IMG/VR virus record: IMGVR_UViG_3300050821_003608
Coordinates: 1-64,000 of that record
Direction: 5' to 3' (one strand)
From: a virus
Length of the DNA: 64,000 nt
Made by a program: the position numbers and the translations under genes. This document shows positions 39,778 through 47,940 of the stretch, one piece after another. The notes under the pieces were generated by a model that did not search any database, was not told where the DNA came from, and saw only the letters and a program-made list of their open reading frames with translations. Position 1 is the stretch's first letter; each line of letters opens with the position of its first letter.

Positions 39778-42700
39778 CTCGTGTATTGGTTGTGTCTGTC
39801 ACGACATGGGAACGGACTTCTCTGCGATCGAGGGCACGGGCAGCTCGGGGATTATGTTGGTGGGGGAGGCGTCAGGTGAGCATGAACAACGCGATGGGCT
39901 ACCGTTTCGACCTCACGCCCCTGCTGGCGGAGTTCTGGAGCGCACTCTTCGGCGCATGGGCCTTGATCGTCAGCAATTCTCCATTACTAACGTTGTGCGC
40001 TGTCGTCCTCGCAAAAATTGGCTGGAAGGCTCTCCGTGGGAATTTTCGGCTATCAATCATTGTCGTCCCAACTTGGACGCCGCCATTGCCGAGCGCCGTC
40101 CGCGTGTCATCGTCGCGCTCGGAGGGACCGCGCTCAGGGAATTGACGGGAATGGCCGGGGAGGCGCAGGGGATTTCTCACTTGGCTGGCTATGTGTTGCC
40201 CCTCGCGATTCCTACGATGATTCCCTGTTCGGAGCCAGCAGAGTTGGATGGGAAGCACCATCCTAATTGTTTCATCTGTGGGGGGTCGGGATTCATCGGA
40301 GGGCGTGGAGCTGGGACCATCCCAGTGATTGGAGACTTCCACCCCTCCTTCCTGCGCCACGGGAAGATGGCCCTCGGCGGGGTGTTCGCCCGCATCCTCC
40401 AGCGCGCCACCAATATCGCGAAGGGATTGGATAGGGAGTGGCTGTGGGGAGTGGACCCACGAGACCATTCCACTTGGGGGAAAAAGCAGTACGTAATTCA
40501 TCCGTCCGTGGATGACGCACGAGCCCTACGGAACCGCGTCTACGACAATCAGAATATTCCCGTGGCAGAGGACATCGAGACTCCCGAGTCTGCCTCTATG
40601 GACGAAGACGCCCGAGACGGATACAAAGACACGGAGATCCGCCAGATTCAATTCAGCATGGGCAAGGGCGAGGGGATGGCCTTTCCGTGGGAGGAGCCGT
40701 TCCGGTCCATCGCTTCGGAGATTATGCACTCTCCTAACCCGAAGTATGGGCACAACTGGGACAACTACGACCACAAAGTTCTGCGAGCGGCGGCAGCCCG
40801 TGAGGGGTGGAGTTATGCCCCCACAGTTCGGGTTCTGGACACTCTGGACTTATTCCATCATTGGCAGCCCGACCTTCCGGCGCATCTCCAGTTTGCCTGT
40901 AACTTTATCTCGTTCCCCTTTCCTTGGAAGCACCTGCATACGCTAGAGAACGAGCCTTTCTATGGCTGTGTGGACGTAGACTCGGACTGGCAGCTCGGGG
41001 AGATGCTCATTAGGACGTTGAAGCGCGACGACATGTACGGGTTCGCTCAGTCGTCGATTGGGTACATAGGGCAGGTCTATGAGGTCCGCCCGGTCCTCGC
41101 CGCGATGGAGGACCGCGGGATGCCCATCGACGACGCTGCGAGGCTGGCGCTCGACGTGGAGTTTGAGATTGCCCAGCGCGAGTTGGGCACAGAGCTGGCG
41201 AAGCTGGCGCCCAGACAGTGCGGAAGACTCCAGCCCAAGGAGGGATACAAAGGGGTTCCTCCAGAGATGAAGCCGTGGATTAACACTCCACAGTTACAGG
41301 AGGAGATGGACCGCCCGAGGCTTGACGACAGGGAATACTACCACTACGCGATTTACGACTTCCCCGTGGCAATCAGAGGAGCCAACGATGAGCTAGCTAT
41401 CGAGAAGGTGGACCGCTGGGTCCGCGTCTACGACTTCAACCCGAACTCTCGGCCGCAAATCATCAACTACATGAAGGCCAAGGGCCACCCGGTCCCCAAG
41501 TCGAAGGAAGAAGACTCCGAGGGCAATGCGAAGGAGACCACTGCGGCGAAGGAGCTGATGCGCCTCGCCGCGAAGACGGGGGACGACTTCTATCTCAAGT
41601 GCAATCAGTACAAGGGATATACGAAGATGCGCGGCACCTACGTCGCGGGATTCATCCCCGGCGAGGACGGCTGCGTACACACGACCTTCACCTTCGACAC
41701 CGGAATTGGGCAGCTATCTTCCAGAAATCCTAATATCCAGAACTTCCCCAAGCTGAAGCCTACCCCCGCGATCGCCAAGTCCATGCGCAAGATGGTCGCG
41801 GCCAAGCCGGGGCACGTACTGACGGAGTGGGACTTCAAATCCTGCCACGTCATCACGCTCGGCTTCCTGGCCGAAGACCTGAACTACATGAGACTGGGGA
41901 GATTGGACATCCACTCGTTCGTCGCCGGCCACTTTCTCGGCCACTGGGATGGACTGAAGATATTCGGCGAGACCGACGAGGAGTTGCTGGCCCGATTCAA
42001 ATGGCTGAAATCGGACGAAGTAAGAAGGACGGTGCGCGATGACCAAGCCAAGCATGGGATACTTGGTATTGGTAACGGGCTCAAAGCGAAGGGTCTTTAC
42101 GAACGCTACATGGAATCGTTTCCTCCAACGCCATGCCAGGTCTGCGCTGGAACGGGCAAGGTTGCAGGCGTCCGTGGGCCTAAGAAGTGCGCGTCGTGTC
42201 AAGGAATAGGGAAGGTCCCCGGCCAGCGAGTCGCCGAGCGCGTCCTCGAAGTGTGCGAATCCCTCTTCCCGAACGTCTTCGCCTACCAGAAGCGGGAAGT
42301 GAAACAAGCACACGAGCAGCAATTCCTCAAGACCGACTTCGGGCATATTCGCCGCTTCTACGAGGTGTTCCGCTGGGACCATCGCCGTGGCGACTGGGGG
42401 CCGGGTGACCAGCATGAGGAGGCAGTGGCGTTCCGCCTTGCGAACATCGCGTTCGGGCATATACGGGAGAAGCTCAAACAGTTGCACTACTCGGGGCTGG
42501 CCGAGCGATGGGGACTTTTCAACAACGTACATGATAGCTTCCTCTTTAATTTCCCCGAGAGTCAGTTAGAGGAGCATGTCGCCGAGGTCTACCCTGTCCT
42601 CGTCGAACCATCGAAGGTGCTGCGTCATCCAACGATATGCCCTGACGGACTGGTGATCGGTGTCGAAGGCGCGTGGGGCAGGACGTGGGCCGACATGCAG

Positions 42701-42826
42701 GAGATCAAGGTCGGGGTCAGTGCGGCATCCTCCAGCCATGAGCCGGAGGTATCTCGTGACGCGCACACGTCTCAAAGCGCGGATCTGGCAACTGCGCGAA
42801 TGGGAACCGATAGGGGAACGCTGTGA
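39755..42826 (+). CDS. Uracil-DNA glycosylase/DNA polymerase A fusion, 1023 aa
   Basis: Residues 1-215 form a family-4-type uracil-DNA glycosylase: Cys10, Cys13, Cys83 and Cys103 as iron-sulfur ligands, motif GEASGEHE, GLPF and the late HPS motif at His196. A CxxCxGxG pair (Cys172, Cys175) lies within. Residues about 270-450 form a 3'-5' exonuclease with DIE at Asp273/Glu275 and HNWDNYDHKV. Residues about 460-980 form a family A polymerase with motif A at Asp693 (WDFKSCHV), motif B at Lys766 (KHGILGIGNG) and motif C HDS at Asp927. Cys794/797/812/815 form two CxxCxGxG motifs between B and C. Fusion of these activities in one chain is unusual. Catalytic Asp residues remain. Confidence 0.88.
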   Translation: MAARSKPNSCIGCVCHDMGTDFSAIEGTGSSGIMLVGEASGEHEQRDGLPFRPHAPAGGVLERTLRRMGLDRQQFSITNVVRCRPRKNWLEGSPWEFSAINHCRPNLDAAIAERRPRVIVALGGTALRELTGMAGEAQGISHLAGYVLPLAIPTMIPCSEPAELDGKHHPNCFICGGSGFIGGRGAGTIPVIGDFHPSFLRHGKMALGGVFARILQRATNIAKGLDREWLWGVDPRDHSTWGKKQYVIHPSVDDARALRNRVYDNQNIPVAEDIETPESASMDEDARDGYKDTEIRQIQFSMGKGEGMAFPWEEPFRSIASEIMHSPNPKYGHNWDNYDHKVLRAAAAREGWSYAPTVRVLDTLDLFHHWQPDLPAHLQFACNFISFPFPWKHLHTLENEPFYGCVDVDSDWQLGEMLIRTLKRDDMYGFAQSSIGYIGQVYEVRPVLAAMEDRGMPIDDAARLALDVEFEIAQRELGTELAKLAPRQCGRLQPKEGYKGVPPEMKPWINTPQLQEEMDRPRLDDREYYHYAIYDFPVAIRGANDELAIEKVDRWVRVYDFNPNSRPQIINYMKAKGHPVPKSKEEDSEGNAKETTAAKELMRLAAKTGDDFYLKCNQYKGYTKMRGTYVAGFIPGEDGCVHTTFTFDTGIGQLSSRNPNIQNFPKLKPTPAIAKSMRKMVAAKPGHVLTEWDFKSCHVITLGFLAEDLNYMRLGRLDIHSFVAGHFLGHWDGLKIFGETDEELLARFKWLKSDEVRRTVRDDQAKHGILGIGNGLKAKGLYERYMESFPPTPCQVCAGTGKVAGVRGPKKCASCQGIGKVPGQRVAERVLEVCESLFPNVFAYQKREVKQAHEQQFLKTDFGHIRRFYEVFRWDHRRGDWGPGDQHEEAVAFRLANIAFGHIREKLKQLHYSGLAERWGLFNNVHDSFLFNFPESQLEEHVAEVYPVLVEPSKVLRHPTICPDGLVIGVEGAWGRTWADMQEIKVGVSAASSSHEPEVSRDAHTSQSADLATARMGTDRGTL

Positions 42827-42930
42827 GGGCGAAGTCCGGTCGGTTCCTCGCTCTGGTGAGACTGAGTGAGAGCGCACCCCTGACCGGGCGCGGAGAGGAC
42901 AGGAGGAGGAGTGATGAACCTGAACACTAA
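42823..42930 (+). CDS. Doubtful small basic ORF, 35 aa
   Basis: GTGA overlap with the polymerase stop; product starts VRAKSGRFLALVRLSESAPL and ends in an Arg-rich tract. It overlaps the next gene by 17 bases. No ribosome site of its own. Listed for completeness because coupling by GTGA is common here. Confidence 0.25.
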   Translation: MRAKSGRFLALVRLSESAPLTGRGEDRRRSDEPEH

Positions 42931-43924
42931 ATTCACGCGCGGACAACTCGGCGGGTTCGCTGCGGAATTGCAGGCCATCAGTGCCAAGATTGGCTTTAAG
43001 GTTTCCGCTCGCGGTTGGTGCTATCTCTTAGAGCAATCTCGGTTAATCAACAAGGACCAGTTCGACAAAGTGGAAGGCGTTATTAATCGTTGCCGTCGCC
43101 TAGGGATTCTGCCGGTTGATTTTATCGCTGAGGAAGATGCGCGGGCATTTCATGGCGTTGAAACTAAGAGCGATGGGACAGTGGAAGATACGCTGAAATG
43201 GATGCTGAAAGACGTTCTTGACGGCCATCGGTACTACACTCCCGATTGGTGGGACGGCGAGAAGTTCTACATTCAGATGCTAGTCGAAAAGATTGACCTC
43301 AAGACCCTCTTCGAGCCTGTGTGCTCGCAGTATCATATTCCCATCGCCAACTCGAAGGGATGGTCCTCGATTCTCCAGCGAGCGGAGTATGCAAGGAGAT
43401 TCAGCGAGGCTGAAGACCGTGGCTTGCGGTGCGCGCTGTTGTATTGCGGGGACCACGACCCGGACGGACTGCGAATATCGAGCACGCTGCGAGCTAACTT
43501 AGAGCAAATCACCGACATCGAATGGGACGATGGAACGCGCGGTTACGACCCAGTGAACCTTGAGATTCGACGCTTCGGGTTGAACTACGATTTCATTGCC
43601 GAGCGTGGCTACGCTTGGATTGATAACCTCATCACAGGTTCTGGCAAGAATCTGGCCAGTCCGTCGCACCCTAATTTCCGCCTGCCCTACCTTCAACAAT
43701 ATCTGAAAACGATAGGCGCTCGTAAGTGCGAGGCCAACGCGATTGTTACGACCCCCGATGCCGCGCGAACGTTGTGTAGGCAAGCGATAGAGTCGCTGAT
43801 TGGTACGGGAGCGAGAAACCGTTTTGCCGTGAAGCGCGAATTGGTAAAGCAAGATTACGCGGCAGTGCTGGCAAAGTCGGGACTGTCTAAGGCTATATCG
43901 AAGGCGCTGAAAAATGGAGCGTAA
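42914..43924 (+). CDS. TOPRIM-like protein (TopoVIA/Spo11-type motif), 336 aa
   Basis: ATG after AGGAGGAG. The central phrase CALLYCGDHDPDGLRISSTL contains D-x-D-P-x-G, the metal-binding acid motif of TOPRIM domains of the Spo11/TopoVI-A type. The N-terminal half (GFKVSARGWCYLLEQSRLIN) looks like a winged-helix, and C-terminal helices are basic (AVKRELVKQDYAAVLAKSGL). No clear catalytic Tyr can be assigned. Base composition is lower in GC than the polymerase. Could nick or bind DNA ends. Function uncertain. Confidence 0.6.
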   Translation: MNLNTKFTRGQLGGFAAELQAISAKIGFKVSARGWCYLLEQSRLINKDQFDKVEGVINRCRRLGILPVDFIAEEDARAFHGVETKSDGTVEDTLKWMLKDVLDGHRYYTPDWWDGEKFYIQMLVEKIDLKTLFEPVCSQYHIPIANSKGWSSILQRAEYARRFSEAEDRGLRCALLYCGDHDPDGLRISSTLRANLEQITDIEWDDGTRGYDPVNLEIRRFGLNYDFIAERGYAWIDNLITGSGKNLASPSHPNFRLPYLQQYLKTIGARKCEANAIVTTPDAARTLCRQAIESLIGTGARNRFAVKRELVKQDYAAVLAKSGLSKAISKALKNGA

Positions 43925-44216
43925 ACGCATGACCCCCTCGAAACGGCAGCGGCGGAGCGGGGGCCAGGTGCAGCTAGTGGATACGTTGTACGGTTGCGTT
44001 TGCGGCCACTCTTGGTGGTCGATGCGTAATCCCCGGCGTTGCCCCAGGTGTAGGAGGATGCGCCAAACGAAGCTACAGAAGGCGGTCCTCCAAGCAGTGC
44101 AAGTCGAGAGCGATTGGTGGCACAAGGAATGGCACAACGCTACGGGAATTCCTTGCGATGGCGTTTCCGAGTACTGCCCGCTGGTGCGCCGCGAAAGGTC
44201 GGCCAAGCATGGGTGA
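43914..44216 (+). CDS. Zinc-ribbon protein, 100 aa
   Basis: The ATG at 43914 overlaps the previous gene by 11 bases; ATG at 43929 is an alternative with GGAG upstream. Cysteines in YGCVCGHSWWSMRNPRRCPR and CRRM form a zinc ribbon. A Trp-rich helix follows (ESDWWHKEWHNATGIPCDGV). Basic N-terminus (TPSKRQRRSGGQVQ). DNA-binding or adaptor role possible. Confidence 0.6.
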   Translation: MERKRMTPSKRQRRSGGQVQLVDTLYGCVCGHSWWSMRNPRRCPRCRRMRQTKLQKAVLQAVQVESDWWHKEWHNATGIPCDGVSEYCPLVRRERSAKHG

Positions 44217-44781
44217 GCGAGTGACGACGTTGAGCGATTGCCGAAAGTACCGCTACACGCTTTGGCGCGACTGGCCGATGTCAGATGGTGAGGAGCGTCA
44301 AGGGTTCGACCGCGAGCGCGCTTACGCGATGTTTATTGGCCTGAATCCGTCTACCGCCGACGAAGTGGAGGACGACCCAACGATACGTCGCTGCATAGGT
44401 TTCGCAAAGTCTTGGGGCTACGGAGCGTTGTGCATGACGAATCTGTTTGCTTTCCGTGCGACGAATCCCAAGGAACTGTACCGCAACAGCAACGTTGTGG
44501 GCGCAGAAAACGATGAGTGGATTAAGCGATGCGCCAAAGGCGCGTGCGTTGTCGTGGCCGCATGGGGTAAGGATGGAGACCACCTATACCGAGACCAAGA
44601 CGTGCCTTACATGCTGGCGCAGTTAGAAGGATTTCCGAGCGAGCGGTTCAAATGTTTCGGACGTAACAAGGATGGGTCACCGAAGCATCCGCTTTACTTG
44701 GCGAAGACCACGCCACTGATTCCATTTTGGCAGATGTGCGGCCCGCGCCGCAGGCGGAGAAGGGAACGAAATGAGGACTAA
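44209..44781 (+). CDS. DUF1643 family protein, 190 aa
   Basis: ATG within the previous stop region. Matches DUF1643 phrases: YRYTLWRDWP, MFIGLNPSTADEVEDDPTIR, GYGALCMTNLFAFRATNPKE, VVVAAWGKDGDH and GSPKHPLYLAKTTPLIPF. Family function is not established; members occur in phages and mobile elements. The Asp/Arg-rich conserved block suggests nucleotide or nucleic acid chemistry. Confidence 0.8.
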   Translation: MGERVTTLSDCRKYRYTLWRDWPMSDGEERQGFDRERAYAMFIGLNPSTADEVEDDPTIRRCIGFAKSWGYGALCMTNLFAFRATNPKELYRNSNVVGAENDEWIKRCAKGACVVVAAWGKDGDHLYRDQDVPYMLAQLEGFPSERFKCFGRNKDGSPKHPLYLAKTTPLIPFWQMCGPRRRRRRERNED

Positions 44782-44971
44782 AAAGGTAAGCCGAGTATTC
44801 TGCCCGCAACTTCCGTGTCAAGGGGCTGCGCATTTCAATGTAAGCGTTCGGGTCGGTGTAAATGAGTTCGATGGCTGGAAGCCGGAGCAAATTGCCGCCT
44901 TTTTCGCTGGTATTGCTGAAGTGCTCAAGGCTAAAGAGCGGGCGGAGAAGGGAACAGGCGATGGCAAGTAG
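44771..44971 (+). CDS. Unknown small protein, 66 aa
   Basis: Starts MRTKKVSRVFCPQLPCQGAA with a C-x4-C pair, then beta (FNVSVRVGVNEFDGWKPEQI) and a helix (AEVLKAKERAEKGTGDGK). Coupled to both neighbours. Not recognised. Confidence 0.55.
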   Translation: MRTKKVSRVFCPQLPCQGAAHFNVSVRVGVNEFDGWKPEQIAAFFAGIAEVLKAKERAEKGTGDGK

Positions 44972-45431
44972 TATCATGATCCGTTTCGTCAGCGGCAAGG
45001 GCCTAGACTCCAAGCTCATCGAATGGTACTCCCGTTGTCGTTGGTCCCACGTCGAGTTCGTCAGCGACGGCTGTACCTTCGGCGCACAGCTACGTGGTGG
45101 GTTGAAGTGGCGGACGCTCGACGATCCTTGCTACCGCCACGCCAGCGCGTTCGAGACTTGGACTATCCCAGTTACCGACGACCAGTACATCGATTTCATC
45201 CGCATGATCGACGCCGCTATCGACGCTCGCTACGACTGGAAGGCCATCGTCTCCTTCGTGCTGGGACCGTGGCGCTGGCACACCAAGGGGGCGTGGATTT
45301 GTTCTAGCTTCGTCGCCGGAATGCTTCAATCGCTTCAATTATTGCCGAGGGTTATGTGGGCCGAGATGTACGACCCACGAGACATCTACCTCGTCGTCCA
45401 GCAGATTCCCAGTGTATCCAAGGTCGGCTAA
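44961..45431 (+). CDS. NlpC/P60-like cysteine hydrolase, 156 aa
   Basis: The ATG at MASSIMIRFVSGKGL is used. Papain-like layout with early His (RWSHVEFVSDGCTFGA, GGLKWRT) and late Cys (WICSSFVAGMLQ), separated by RYDWKAIVSF, which suits the permuted NlpC/P60 fold of YiiX or YaeF-like proteins. Likely an amidase or peptidase acting on peptidoglycan or acyl groups. Sits in the lysis-like group at the end of the early unit. Confidence 0.65.
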   Translation: MASSIMIRFVSGKGLDSKLIEWYSRCRWSHVEFVSDGCTFGAQLRGGLKWRTLDDPCYRHASAFETWTIPVTDDQYIDFIRMIDAAIDARYDWKAIVSFVLGPWRWHTKGAWICSSFVAGMLQSLQLLPRVMWAEMYDPRDIYLVVQQIPSVSKVG

Positions 45432-45470
45432 GTAGTAGTATCATTCGCACGTCAAAGGAGAATCGACTCA

Positions 45471-46100
45471 ATGAAACAAGTAACTCGCTACGTATCTCGG
45501 GGCCTTCTCGCAATCACTCTCTCGCTTGCTCTCATCGTCGCTGGCTGCCCACCGTTTGCTACGGTGATGCAGAAGTTAAAACAGTACGTCCCCATCGGCC
45601 TGCAAGCCTTCGCCGGCGTCGTCGCCATCATCAATCCTCCCGTCGGATCGGCCCTCGCGCTCGCGGCTCCCTTGGTCAACAAGGCATGGTCGGACCTCAG
45701 CTCCACTATCGACGCCTACAACGCGGCCCCGGCCGCCGACAAGTCCTCCGCGCTGGGAGCGACCCTGACCGCGCTCGACGCGCTCGAAGCCAATCTAAAA
45801 CAGTCGGTGACTGACCTTGGAGGGAATCCCTCGTCGCCCGAAGTGCAGGCAGCTCAGGCCGCCTTGCTACTTCTCACGACTACCCTGACGGCGATTGAGT
45901 CACAGCTCGTGCCTCCGCAAGCACCTCCGGCCTTGGTCATCGCCCATGCTCATGCGCGCATCGCTATGGCACAGGGGCCACGCACAGTGATGGTCGCCCA
46001 CGACTCCATCGTCCTCGTCCCGGCGAAGTCTCCGTCCGACTTCTGCGCCCAATACAACCGCATCATGGCTTCGGCGGGACATCCCGACCGCAGACTCTAA
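45471..46100 (+). CDS. Lipoprotein, 209 aa
   Basis: ATG behind AAAGGAGAATCGACTCA. Signal peptide ITLSLALIVAGC ends in a lipobox (LIVAGC), so the protein would be lipidated at Cys26 and anchored to a membrane. Ala/Thr-rich helical mature part (ALEANLKQSVTDLGGNP). Between the NlpC-like and Ig-like genes. Possible o-spanin-like or superinfection role; length is larger than usual o-spanins. Confidence 0.7.
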   Translation: MKQVTRYVSRGLLAITLSLALIVAGCPPFATVMQKLKQYVPIGLQAFAGVVAIINPPVGSALALAAPLVNKAWSDLSSTIDAYNAAPAADKSSALGATLTALDALEANLKQSVTDLGGNPSSPEVQAAQAALLLLTTTLTAIESQLVPPQAPPALVIAHAHARIAMAQGPRTVMVAHDSIVLVPAKSPSDFCAQYNRIMASAGHPDRRL

Positions 46101-46109
46101 GGAGTAAGG

Positions 46110-46559
46110 ATGTTCGACCTACACCTGTCCGATCGTGATCGCGAGGAACTCCACGACATCGTGGAGTCCTTGCGAGAAATCACTTCCCTTTTACGCCGAG
46201 CCGTGTTAGGTATATCTGCGACGACAGGGACCATCACACAGATTGGGATTGGAGAACCTATGATTATCGGAGTTAAAGTAGGACTGTCAGGTACGTTCCA
46301 AGTCACTTGGAACGGCGCAATCAAGCAAGGATCGACCACATGGAAGACTGGCGACCCGAGCGTAACTCTCACTGCCAGTCCAGACGGGGACACCACGAAG
46401 GTCATTGCTACTGTAGCAACGGGAGAGACGCTGCCCTCCTTCGGACTTACGGCCTCGGCGGTTTCGTCCGACGGTAGCACCATTACTTCGGATGCGAGCA
46501 TCCCGGTGCTTGCCAATGTTCCTCCGGCAACTGGCGGGACTATCGACCAGCTCGCCTAG
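46110..46559 (+). CDS. Ig-like fold protein, 149 aa
   Basis: Helical start (MFDLHLSDRDREELHDIVES) then beta-rich domain: GVKVGLSGTFQVTWNGAIKQ, PSVTLTASPDGDTTKVIATV, TASAVSSDGSTITSDASIPV. Typical of decorations with an Ig-like or bacterial Ig-like fold. Present among lysis-type genes on the plus strand. Unknown binding target. Confidence 0.6.
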   Translation: MFDLHLSDRDREELHDIVESLREITSLLRRAVLGISATTGTITQIGIGEPMIIGVKVGLSGTFQVTWNGAIKQGSTTWKTGDPSVTLTASPDGDTTKVIATVATGETLPSFGLTASAVSSDGSTITSDASIPVLANVPPATGGTIDQLA

Positions 46560-46562
46560 ACA

Positions 46563-47009
46563 ATGAGGCTCCTCGTCCTCCGCGACGTGCTGGCTCCGAC
46601 CGACTCGCTCGGTCGGCTGGCTGTCGATGGAGTGCAATTCGGCTACACGCTTGAACTCCCCGTCCGGGATGGCCTTCCAGGTTCGGCTATCCCGGATGGA
46701 ACCTACGACATCCACATTGTCGACTCGCCGCACTTCGGGCGACCGATGCCGCTCATTGTGGGTATTCCCAACCGCTCGGAGATTGAGATCCACTGGGGCA
46801 ACGACGTGAAGGACACCCGTGGGTGCATCCTCGTGGGCGACAGCCGGGACTTCTCGTCTATGCAGATTTACAACACCCGCGCGACCTTTGCGAAGCTGTT
46901 CCCGCTTATCGAGGCTGCGGTGGCGTCGCCGGATGGATGCCAGATAACGATTGAGACGGTCCAGAACAACTCCGAGGACGTACAAGCGGCGACGGCTGGC
47001 GAGGTCTGA
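46563..47009 (+). CDS. DUF5675-like peptidoglycan-associated protein, 148 aa
   Basis: Pattern RLAVDGVQFGYTLELPVRDG, AIPDGTYDIHIVDSPHFGRP, IEIHWGNDVKDTRGCILVGD matches DUF5675, a beta-rich family often near lysis genes in phages and likely an L,D-transpeptidase-like or endolysin-like fold. Catalytic residues are the conserved His and Cys in IHWGN...GCILVG. Last gene of the plus unit. Its end overlaps the convergent nuclease-like gene by 104 bases. Confidence 0.75.
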   Translation: MRLLVLRDVLAPTDSLGRLAVDGVQFGYTLELPVRDGLPGSAIPDGTYDIHIVDSPHFGRPMPLIVGIPNRSEIEIHWGNDVKDTRGCILVGDSRDFSSMQIYNTRATFAKLFPLIEAAVASPDGCQITIETVQNNSEDVQAATAGEV

Positions 47010-47940
47010 AGCCGAGCGAGGCCACGTCCACCACGTCGCCATAGCACACAGTCTGGAAGGGACAGGGCACCCACTCGTCACAGGCATTCCTCGACATCGG
47101 CTGCATCGTCCAGTGGTCCCCGGACGCTTCCTGCATCGCCAATGACTCGACTAGAATGTCGCTCAACACCCGCGAGCACTGATGCTCGGTCGGCACCTTC
47201 ACCTCGATCGTGTGCATGACTTCCTGCGCGGCCCCTTCCTTCCATAGCTGCTCGACCCAGGACTCGACCGACACCCGCTCGTCGGACAGGTAGGTCGGCT
47301 TCCACCCTTGGAAGTCTCGTCCGTCCTTGCGCTTGAATCGCAGAGGGAGGGACGACATGGCCGGATGACGCCAGGCACGGGTCCATGGCGACGCTCGTCG
47401 GCCGGAGCGGACCTGCCCGATCTCGATGACGTGCAACGTGAGAGGGAGCTTGGTCGTGGCGATGTCACCGATGACCCACCAGGAGTGCAGTTCGCGCATG
47501 AGAGCGGACTCGTCCCAGCGGTCGAGGGTGACCCAGCGGTGCAGGGATTGGCCCGAAACGTGCGCAAGGGGCTGCCATTCGACGCTGGAGTTGAGCCGGA
47601 CTGGGGGATGCTCGACTAGCCCCTTGGGCACGCCTGCTCGTGCGACGGATCGGACCACCGTGTCGAGCAGGGCGCACCACTCCTTCGCTAAGGAGTAAGT
47701 GTCCCCAGAAGCGTCCAGTCCGGGGTTGGCGGCAGTCTGTAGGAACCTCGCCGTCGCTTCGCCCGCTGTGGCTGCCGCGTCCATTCCGCCCGATAGGGCT
47801 AGAATGGCCTGCCGGAGCGTCCCGTCCGCCAGCGCCTTCCCGCGCCATTTGTGGGGCCTCCAGTCGCGATCGAGGATGCCTCGGCGGCGACAGGACTGCC
47901 ACGACGAGATAGAGGAGGCGTCTAGGACTAGTACCGACAC
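46906..47940 (-). CDS. Catalytically doubtful Cas4/AddB-like Fe-S protein, 344 aa
   Basis: GTG start directly after the previous TAA. Cys17 in SISSWQSCRRRG and the C-terminal trio C-x5-C-x5-C (RNACDEWVPCPFQTVCYGD) repeat the signature and exact spacing of the nuclease at 32.7 kb. The nuclease position reads LHVIEIGQVRSGRRASPWTR, without a D...(E/Q)-x-K motif, so catalysis is doubtful. The last 37 residues (Pro/Ser/Arg-rich) lie opposite the DUF5675-like gene. Located with internal virion genes. Could bind DNA as part of the virion or packaging. Confidence 0.65.
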   Translation of the reverse strand: MSVLVLDASSISSWQSCRRRGILDRDWRPHKWRGKALADGTLRQAILALSGGMDAAATAGEATARFLQTAANPGLDASGDTYSLAKEWCALLDTVVRSVARAGVPKGLVEHPPVRLNSSVEWQPLAHVSGQSLHRWVTLDRWDESALMRELHSWWVIGDIATTKLPLTLHVIEIGQVRSGRRASPWTRAWRHPAMSSLPLRFKRKDGRDFQGWKPTYLSDERVSVESWVEQLWKEGAAQEVMHTIEVKVPTEHQCSRVLSDILVESLAMQEASGDHWTMQPMSRNACDEWVPCPFQTVCYGDVVDVASLGFRPRQPSPLVRPRSCSGPSQSLSGIHPATPPQPR

